From Methanoculleus sp. (lineage in GTDB: Archaea; Halobacteriota; Methanomicrobia; Methanomicrobiales; Methanoculleaceae): a stretch of 18,005 nucleotides of DNA. The notes below the pieces were generated by a model. It saw nothing but the letters and a program-made list of their open reading frames with translations, did not search any database and was not told where the DNA came from. The position numbers and the translations under genes are program-made. The first letter of the stretch is position 1; the number at the start of each line of letters is the position of its first letter. Positions 6,560 to 12,043 of this stretch are shown here, piece after piece. The stretch covers positions 1-18,005 of the forward strand of contig JALNXI010000010.1 in the NCBI GenBank assembly GCA_023230425.1, given 5' to 3'.

Positions 6560-7543
6560 TCAGAACCGGTAGACCTGCTTCCCGGTTCGTGCCCCCTGCC
6601 GCCCTTCTCCCGGCGCAAGACCGTCGACGTCGTCGCAGGTCCCCCGGAGGAAAGCGCTCGCGTTGTCGGCGAAGTGGACCGCCCAGGCCTCGGGGGTCCG
6701 GGGCTGGACCTCGCCGTGAGGGCCGTGGTGCGACATCAGGATATGGAGGATGTGGCTGAACCGTGAGGGGTCGACACCGGCGGAGTGCCGCATGAGTGCG
6801 GCAGCCCCGAGCACGGTATGCCCGACGAGGGTGTACTCGGGGAGCGCGACGAACGAGAAGCCCTGGCGGCGGAAGCAGGATGCTTTCCCTATGTCGTGGA
6901 GGAGCGCTCCGGCGAGCAGCACGTCGGTATCCATCTCCGCCCGGCAGACCGCGCCCGCCAGGCTCGCCGCAATCTCCACGGTCTCGAGGGTGTGCTCCGC
7001 AAGGCCGCCGGTGTAGGCGTGGTGCCGGACTTTTGCCGCGGGCGCTTCAAAGAATCCGGGTGCGTCGTTCATCACTCGTGAAACGAGAGAGGATATGCCG
7101 GGATCCTCAATCCGGGTGGCCATGCGGGCGAGGCCCCGCCGGACCCCGTCGCCGTCGGCGGGTGCATAGGTAAACCATGACGGGTCGAGAAGATCTCCCC
7201 GGACCGGGGTTGCGAGGCTGGCGATACCGTCGTTCACGTTGACCTCGCAGGTGCCGTTGAAGACCTTCGCGTAGCCCTGGATCTGATAGACCTCACCGGG
7301 CAGGATAGCGCGGCAGAACGCTTCGATCTGCTCCACGCCATGATCGGGCGTCCCCCACACCTTACACGTCCCCCGGCCGGTCCGGTCGGATATGTTGAGC
7401 AGGATATACTTGCCGCCCCGCTTCTCCCGAAGTTCTGCAGCATCCACGACGAAAGGTGCGTCGACCGGCACACCTCCGGAGATCCCCTCCACGAAGACTG
7501 TCTTCTCAAACACCGGCTCACTGCTCTTGCAGAATCCGTCCAC
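6560..7543 (-). CDS. OB-fold/HD-domain protein, YhaM-like 3'-5' exoribonuclease
   Basis: A 327-residue soluble protein. The N-terminal half (about 14-112) looks like an OB-fold nucleic-acid-binding domain (e.g. ILLNISDRTGRGTCKVWG). The C-terminal half is an HD metal-dependent phosphohydrolase domain: HHAYTGGLAEHTLE (174-187), LLHDIGKA with the His216-Asp217 pair, His242, SHHG (271-274) and AVHFADNA with Asp293. The order OB then HD matches bacterial YhaM/CBF1 RNases and archaeal relatives, suggesting metal-dependent degradation of RNA or ssDNA 3' ends; activity is inferred. The start is uncertain: GTG at 7543 has no clear SD, and further GTG codons occur at residues 11 and 18, where the conserved part begins. 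A 7-bp hairpin (6563-6569 with 6582-6588) abuts the stop codon. Confidence 0.88.
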   Translation of the reverse strand: MDGFCKSSEPVFEKTVFVEGISGGVPVDAPFVVDAAELREKRGGKYILLNISDRTGRGTCKVWGTPDHGVEQIEAFCRAILPGEVYQIQGYAKVFNGTCEVNVNDGIASLATPVRGDLLDPSWFTYAPADGDGVRRGLARMATRIEDPGISSLVSRVMNDAPGFFEAPAAKVRHHAYTGGLAEHTLETVEIAASLAGAVCRAEMDTDVLLAGALLHDIGKASCFRRQGFSFVALPEYTLVGHTVLGAAALMRHSAGVDPSRFSHILHILMSHHGPHGEVQPRTPEAWAVHFADNASAFLRGTCDDVDGLAPGEGRQGARTGKQVYRF

Positions 7544-7705
7544 CCAGGAAGCCTTAAAACCCGGCGGTTTGTTCCGGGGGAGCGACGTTCCGATGGGAAC
7601 GGAGCTCGAGCACCGTTAAGATGCGAATTGCGACGGACGGAACGTCCAGAGTTCAAGCACTCGAAGAGCGCGAACCGCGAAGGTAAGCCTACCCCGCGGC
7701 GCCCT
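7544..7705. other. Intergenic region with two small hairpins
   Basis: A gap of 162 bp between two minus-strand genes. It holds the stems GGACG-GAA-CGTCC (7635-7647) and GCACTC-GAA-GAGCGC (7657-7671, one G-T pair). The second lies about 35 bp past the glycosyltransferase stop on the minus strand and may mark its transcript end. TTTTAA at about 7554-7559 is the only TATA-like run near the OB/HD gene and is very close to its annotated start. Confidence 0.35.
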
Positions 7706-8419
7706 TCACCCGAACCGGAGGCGGACCATCCCACGGAGCATCTCCTTCGCGTCCGACGCCCCCACTTTCGACTCGTCCCGGTTCTCCCAGGTGATCGGGA
7801 CCTCTTCCACCCGGCAGCCGCTCTGCCGTAGCCGCCAGAGGAGTTCGACATCGAACTCGAACCCCGTTGACCGGATGGAAGGGAGAACGGCGTCGATCGC
7901 CTCCCGCCGGAAGGCCTTGGCGCCGCACTGGGTGTCCTGGTAGTCAAGCCCGAAGAGCAGCCGAACGAGGAGGTTGAAGAGACGGCTCTCAACCCGGCGC
8001 CGGAAGCCCTGCCGAACTGTCAGGACCGATCCCGGGACCCAGCGTGAACCGATAGCACCGTCCGCGGTTGCGAGGCTGGCAAAGAGACGCTCCATCTCGG
8101 CAAGGGATGTCGAGCCGTCGGCATCCATGTACCCGACGTAGCGGGTGGCCGCAGCCCTCATGCCGGCCACGACGCCGCCTCCCTTACCGAGGCGGGCCGG
8201 GAACGTCAGGCACCGGATGGAGAGCGACGGGTGAGCGGTCGCGAAAGCGCTGATGACGGCGGGGGTGGCATCGGTCCCGTCGCAGACGAAGATCAGGTCG
8301 CCGGCAAACCCGGATATGTCCTCGAGGAGCGACCGTATCCGCCTCTCCTCGTTGTATGCGGGGATCACCAGGGTGCAGTCCGCCCGGTCCACGTCACCGC
8401 CTTCCGTATCGTTTAACAT
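7706..8419 (-). CDS. Family 2 glycosyltransferase (dolichyl-phosphate sugar synthase type)
   Basis: A 237-residue GT-A fold enzyme with no membrane segment. Motifs in order: VIPAYNE (18-24), DGTDATP (47-53), GKGGGVVAGM (78-87), the metal/nucleotide-binding DADGSTS (99-105), SRWVPGS (125-131), then DTQCGAKAFRR (162-172) and FEFDVELLWR (187-196). This order is that of ALG5/DPM1-like enzymes, which move glucose or mannose from a nucleotide sugar to dolichyl phosphate on the cytoplasmic face of the membrane. A role in lipid-linked sugar supply for protein N-glycosylation is therefore plausible; the sugar cannot be told. The ATG at 8419 overlaps the upstream gene's stop (ATGTTAA), implying translational coupling. 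A GTG at residue 10 is an alternative start. Confidence 0.92.
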   Translation of the reverse strand: MLNDTEGGDVDRADCTLVIPAYNEERRIRSLLEDISGFAGDLIFVCDGTDATPAVISAFATAHPSLSIRCLTFPARLGKGGGVVAGMRAAATRYVGYMDADGSTSLAEMERLFASLATADGAIGSRWVPGSVLTVRQGFRRRVESRLFNLLVRLLFGLDYQDTQCGAKAFRREAIDAVLPSIRSTGFEFDVELLWRLRQSGCRVEEVPITWENRDESKVGASDAKEMLRGMVRLRFG

Positions 8420-8928
8420 TCGAGTTTCGTGATGATGGTATCGGCGAATTGGGCTGCAGCAGTGGGACCGTTCGCGGTCACGATCTGCATGTCTGCGACG
8501 ACCGGGATATCGAGGAGGTTTGCCCCTCCCTTCTTCATCTCCGCGACAGCCGCAGGACTTCGGTACACCGTGGCCTGCCGCCCGGCGAGGATGCCCGCCC
8601 GCGCGAGGACGACCGGCGCGAGGCAGATGGCGGCGACGACCCTGCCCTGCTCGAAGAATGCCCGGACAAGGGCCGAAAGCCTCTTGCTTCCCCAGAGATG
8701 GTCCTGTGAACCGGCGCCGCCCACGACCACGATCCCGGCGTAGTCGTCGGGGTCTACGTCGTCAAACGTCATGGCCGCCTCCGCGGTGGCCCCGAGCATC
8801 CCCGTGCATCTGCCGGTGGTCGTCGAGGCGATATCGACGTCGATCCCCGCCTCCTCAAAGACCCTCCTCGGGGTCTCCAGTTCCTCGTCCCTGAACCGTT
8901 CGGGTGCAATCGCAAGCAAGAGTTTCAT
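8413..8928 (-). CDS. DJ-1/PfpI family protein
   Basis: A 171-residue class I glutamine-amidotransferase-like fold. The nucleophile elbow is VAAICLAP with Cys102, and the conserved acidic residue near the N-terminus is probably Glu15 or Glu16 in RDEELETP. VVVGGAGSQDHL (67-78) is the usual glycine-rich strand-turn. The residue after the cysteine is Leu, whereas PfpI proteases have His there, so a protease is unlikely. DJ-1-like deglycase/glyoxalase or stress roles are possible. The ATG at 8928 has a modest AGGA 7 nt upstream. The end overlaps the glycosyltransferase start by 7 nt. Confidence 0.9.
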   Translation of the reverse strand: MKLLLAIAPERFRDEELETPRRVFEEAGIDVDIASTTTGRCTGMLGATAEAAMTFDDVDPDDYAGIVVVGGAGSQDHLWGSKRLSALVRAFFEQGRVVAAICLAPVVLARAGILAGRQATVYRSPAAVAEMKKGGANLLDIPVVADMQIVTANGPTAAAQFADTIITKLEC

Positions 8929-9043
8929 GCAGGTTTCCTATCAAGGGTTTGCTCATAAGTGTATTGATGGTTGTGGGGCATACTCGATGAGCCGGGGTAT
9001 GGCTATCTCCAGGCCGTCATCACGCCCGCATTTTGAAATAAAG

Positions 9044-9056
9044 TTATTATAATAAT
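9044..9056 (+). promoter_or_regulatory. TATA box of the first surface-protein gene
   Basis: TTATTATAATAAT is a sharp AT-rich island. A transcript starting about 25 bp downstream would carry a leader of about 150 nt. The first ten bases are identical to the element before the second paralogue at 11848-11857. Confidence 0.5.
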
Positions 9057-9133
9057 GACGCTATTGAAGTGCAGACCCCATGGTGCTGCGGGAGGCTCAA
9101 CCTTCCCCGATGGACCCGCGTTTCATGGCGGCC

Positions 9134-9177
9134 CGCCGGAGACCCCGGGAGACGGAGGGTATCGGCGGTCTCCGGCG
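9134..9177 (+). promoter_or_regulatory. Leader stem-loop before the first surface-protein gene
   Basis: CGCCGGAGACC (9134-9144) pairs perfectly with GGTCTCCGGCG (9167-9177), an 11-bp stem with a 22-nt loop, inside the predicted 5' leader and 46 nt before the ATG. It ends well before the SD GGAGAGG (9211-9217), so it does not directly hide it. It may affect stability or elongation. I do not recognise a riboswitch class. Confidence 0.4.
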
Positions 9178-9223
9178 CGGACTGCAGCACGTTTGCCGGG
9201 GTGAAGATGAGGAGAGGTAAACC

Positions 9224-11824
9224 ATGCAACGCAGCACCTACACTGGAATAATTCTCCTGTCGGCACTCGTGCTCATCACAGCCGCGGGAGCGGGGGCAGG
9301 AGATCAGGCAGTTCTATGGAATCGGACGTATGGAGAACCGGGTGCCGGGGAAGCGGCGTACGCAATCGTCCCGGATCCCGGAGGCGGATTCTTCCTCGCC
9401 GGGGAGACCGCATCGCCCGGGGAGGGGAAGACGGACGCCCGGGTGATCAGGCTGACGCCGGAGGGCGCCGAAGAGTGGAACAGGACCTACGGCGGGGAGG
9501 AGACCGACACCGCGCGCTCAATCATCCGGACCGGCGACGGCAACCTCCTCTTCGCCGGTAACCTCACCTTCGTCACGAACGGCACGCGGCTGGACACCGA
9601 CGCCTGGCTCATGAAGATTGACCCGTCGGGCGGTGAGGTCTGGAACCGGACCTACGGCGGCCCTGATGTCAATGCCTCGGCAAACGCGGTGACCTTGGCC
9701 GATGACGGCGGTTACCTCTTCGTCGGCTCCATCACACCCCGGGGAGGGAACGAGTCGGACGCCTGGGCAGTCCGGGTGAACGAGACGGGCGGCGAAGTCT
9801 GGCGGCGGGTCCTCGGCGGAGCGGGGAACGAGACCGCGAACGCCGTCACCGGGCTTCCCGGTGGGGACTTCGTCGTTGCCGGCAGCACCGAATCCTCCGG
9901 AGCGGGTATGGCCGACGCCTGGGTGGTCAGGCTGAACGGATCGGGAGATGAGGTCTGGAACAGGACGTTCGGGAGCCCGGATGATGATGCCGCATGGGCG
10001 GTGACGAACACCTCGGACGGCAACCTGCTCGTCGCCGGCACGTTCACGGAGAGGCCTGACAACGCAACGGTCGATACCGATGCGCTCCTCATCAAACTTA
10101 CGCCCGCCGGCGACATTATCTGGAACTGGATCTACGGGGACTTCGGCGTGAATGAGTCGGCAGCGGCCGTCATCGAGACCGCGGACGGCGGCTACCTCTT
10201 CGCCGGGGAGACCGGGTTTCCCGGAGTGGACGACACCGATGCCTGGCTTGTCGGGACGGATGCCGCCGGTGCGGTAGCGTGGAGCAGAACCTTCGGCGGC
10301 AAAAATCCCGGTGACCGGGCTGCATCGGTCCTGCAACTCGGAAAAGATGATTACGTCTTCGCAGGAACGTTCAATGCCACGGGGGAGGGAGGCCCGGTGA
10401 ATACGGACGCCTGGGCGGTGAGACTGGGATCTCGCCCGGGGCCGACGCCGACCACGACCCCGACGCCCGGGCCCACGGCGGCACCCATCAAGCCCCCGAA
10501 AGCACCGGCGGTGCACCAGAAGCCGTCGGTGGTGATCGGTCCGCCACCGGCCCCGACAGCCCCGGAGCCAGCGGTAACGAAGCCGACGACGACAACGACT
10601 CCGAATCCGACCGTGACCGCAGTCCCGACAGAGACCTCGACGCCCGGGCCCACTCAAACCGCAAAACCGACGGAAGAGCCAACGATGACGGCAACGCCGA
10701 CCACGACGCCGACACCGGAACCGACCCTGACACAGAAACCAACGGAGAAGCCGGATAATGATGACGGGGATAACGAGTATGACAATGACAACGGGGGCAA
10801 GGATAAGGAGAAACCGAAGGACGATGCCGGGAGTAGCGGGTCGCTCTCGGGGACGGTCTGGTACGACCTGAACGCGGACGGCGTCCCCGACCCCGGCGAG
10901 CCGGGTATCCCCGGCATCAGCGTGCGGCTGATCGGCAAGCGGACCATGATGGATTCCACGGTAACCGGCCCGGACGGGTCATACCGTTTCCCGGCCTTCC
11001 CGGACTACCGCGGCGCTGAGTTCCTCCTGCCGGACGGGTACTCCTGCACCCTCCCGGGTCTCGGCAGCGATGCCAGTCCTCTGGATGGGGAAGTGGCGTT
11101 CGCCGAAGGCGGGGCCGGACAACAGACCCTGAATGCGGGTTTCATCGGAAGTTACCGGTCCGAGACCCCGGCAACGGCCTATGGGTGGATCCTCGGGACG
11201 GCCTGGAGTGACGGTGACCGGAACGGGGTCCGGGACGAATCGTACGGCATGTCGGGCGTCGAGGTCCGCCTCCTGGATGCAGGCGGAAACGTGGCGGCAT
11301 CGACCCGCACGGGTTACCATGACCGCTACACCTCTCTCTACCTCTTCGGCCCCCTCCTGCCCGGGGAGTACTCCCTCGCGTTCACCCTGCCGGACGGCTA
11401 CACCTTCACAAGCCCCGGCGGGGACAGCCATGCCGACCCGGTGACCGGCGCGACCGCCCCCTTCACGGTCGGTGGTGGTGATACAGTCACCCGGGATGCG
11501 GGGCTGATCATCGCAGCGGTCCCGAACCGGACCGCACCTCCAGGCTCACCGGCCGGCGGGCAGGGGAGTGAGGTCGTCGCAGACGAGGAGCAGGAAGACC
11601 GGGATGATGAGGCTGCCGGTCGTGAGAAGGGGGGCGATGCCGACGATGAACAGAAAGGGCCGGTCGTGACCGATACGCCGCAGGACCCGGACCGTGAAGC
11701 CGGCGATAACGATGACGACAACGAACCCGACCCGGGAGAGGGCGACGGCCGGGATGACGATAGCAGGCCCGGAGCGCTCCTGCCAGCCAGACCCGGGAAC
11801 TCGCCCAACGAACCGGGGTGTTGA
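9224..11824 (+). CDS. Secreted surface protein: seven-repeat propeller plus two SdrD-B-like domains
   Basis: An 866-residue exported protein. A signal peptide covers about residues 1-26 (hydrophobic 8-21, Ala-rich end). Seven repeats follow, marked by W-N-R-T-(Y/F)-G or variants with the Trp at 32, 85, 140, 193, 245, 300 and 353, spaced 52-55 residues. Each has a later DG-x-x-x-(L/F)-x-AG strand and a DTDAW element, so a seven-bladed beta-propeller is likely. Residues 402-510 are a Pro/Thr-rich linker, then an acidic stretch (510-534). Two SdrD-B-like domains follow (about 540-642 and 655-763). The first has the calcium loop DLNADGVPDPGE; the loop of the second is degenerate. The tail (about 780-846) is very acidic and the protein ends in Cys. 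No membrane anchor or sorting motif was found. Role unknown: surface binding, adhesion or an envelope component. SD GGAGAGG precedes the ATG. Confidence 0.93.
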   Translation: MQRSTYTGIILLSALVLITAAGAGAGDQAVLWNRTYGEPGAGEAAYAIVPDPGGGFFLAGETASPGEGKTDARVIRLTPEGAEEWNRTYGGEETDTARSIIRTGDGNLLFAGNLTFVTNGTRLDTDAWLMKIDPSGGEVWNRTYGGPDVNASANAVTLADDGGYLFVGSITPRGGNESDAWAVRVNETGGEVWRRVLGGAGNETANAVTGLPGGDFVVAGSTESSGAGMADAWVVRLNGSGDEVWNRTFGSPDDDAAWAVTNTSDGNLLVAGTFTERPDNATVDTDALLIKLTPAGDIIWNWIYGDFGVNESAAAVIETADGGYLFAGETGFPGVDDTDAWLVGTDAAGAVAWSRTFGGKNPGDRAASVLQLGKDDYVFAGTFNATGEGGPVNTDAWAVRLGSRPGPTPTTTPTPGPTAAPIKPPKAPAVHQKPSVVIGPPPAPTAPEPAVTKPTTTTTPNPTVTAVPTETSTPGPTQTAKPTEEPTMTATPTTTPTPEPTLTQKPTEKPDNDDGDNEYDNDNGGKDKEKPKDDAGSSGSLSGTVWYDLNADGVPDPGEPGIPGISVRLIGKRTMMDSTVTGPDGSYRFPAFPDYRGAEFLLPDGYSCTLPGLGSDASPLDGEVAFAEGGAGQQTLNAGFIGSYRSETPATAYGWILGTAWSDGDRNGVRDESYGMSGVEVRLLDAGGNVAASTRTGYHDRYTSLYLFGPLLPGEYSLAFTLPDGYTFTSPGGDSHADPVTGATAPFTVGGGDTVTRDAGLIIAAVPNRTAPPGSPAGGQGSEVVADEEQEDRDDEAAGREKGGDADDEQKGPVVTDTPQDPDREAGDNDDDNEPDPGEGDGRDDDSRPGALLPARPGNSPNEPGC

Positions 11825-12043
11825 CTGCCCGGAGAACTATACAAACATTATTATAATTATCAAACAATTATGCTCCGTCCTCTCCGCGGACGGTCTTGCG
11901 AAGACTCTTCCAGTGCAGAACAGAGACCACCGATGCCACAACCAGCAGCCGTAACCCGGCACGCCATTCCACTCACCTCCAGTAACATGGGCGATCGCAA
12001 CGATGGACGCGTGAGGGAACGGCAACAAGCCTGGAGACGTTCT
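11825..12043. other. Leader region between the two surface-protein genes
   Basis: This holds the TATA element at 11847-11860, a small GTCTT-GCG-AAGAC hairpin (11893-11905) and the SD of the second gene (GGAG, 12033-12036). An upstream ATG at 11870 is in frame with the second gene, but it has no SD and would bury the signal peptide behind 58 charged residues, so it is not used. No terminator is seen after the first gene, so some read-through is possible. Confidence 0.45.
11847..11860 (+). promoter_or_regulatory. TATA box of the second surface-protein gene
   Basis: ATTATTATAATTAT is an AT-rich island about 190 bp before the ATG at 12044. It shares TTATTATAAT with the first paralogue's promoter. 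The implied leader is about 165 nt. Confidence 0.5.

Larger units (their letters stand above)
8929..9223. other. Divergent promoter region with long structured leader
   Basis: This gap separates the DJ-1 gene (leftward) from the first surface protein (rightward). A TATA-like CACTTATGAG on the minus strand near 8951-8960 would start the DJ-1 transcript a few bases before its ATG. The rightward TATA and leader hairpin are listed separately. Short antisense frames in this region look like chance. Confidence 0.45.

Noticed and set aside
9047..9229. Short minus-strand frame (60 codons) in the surface-gene leader
   Set aside because: No SD, overlaps the leader stem and the start of the real gene, no recognisable sequence.
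9518..10657. 379-codon minus-strand frame opposite the first surface protein
   Set aside because: Arg/Gly/Cys-rich composition and periodicity imposed by the propeller repeats on the other strand.
11870..12043. N-terminal extension of the second surface protein to an ATG at 11870
   Set aside because: It would place 58 polar residues before a perfect signal peptide, has no SD, and lies within a few bases of the TATA element; 12044 has GGAG at 7 nt.
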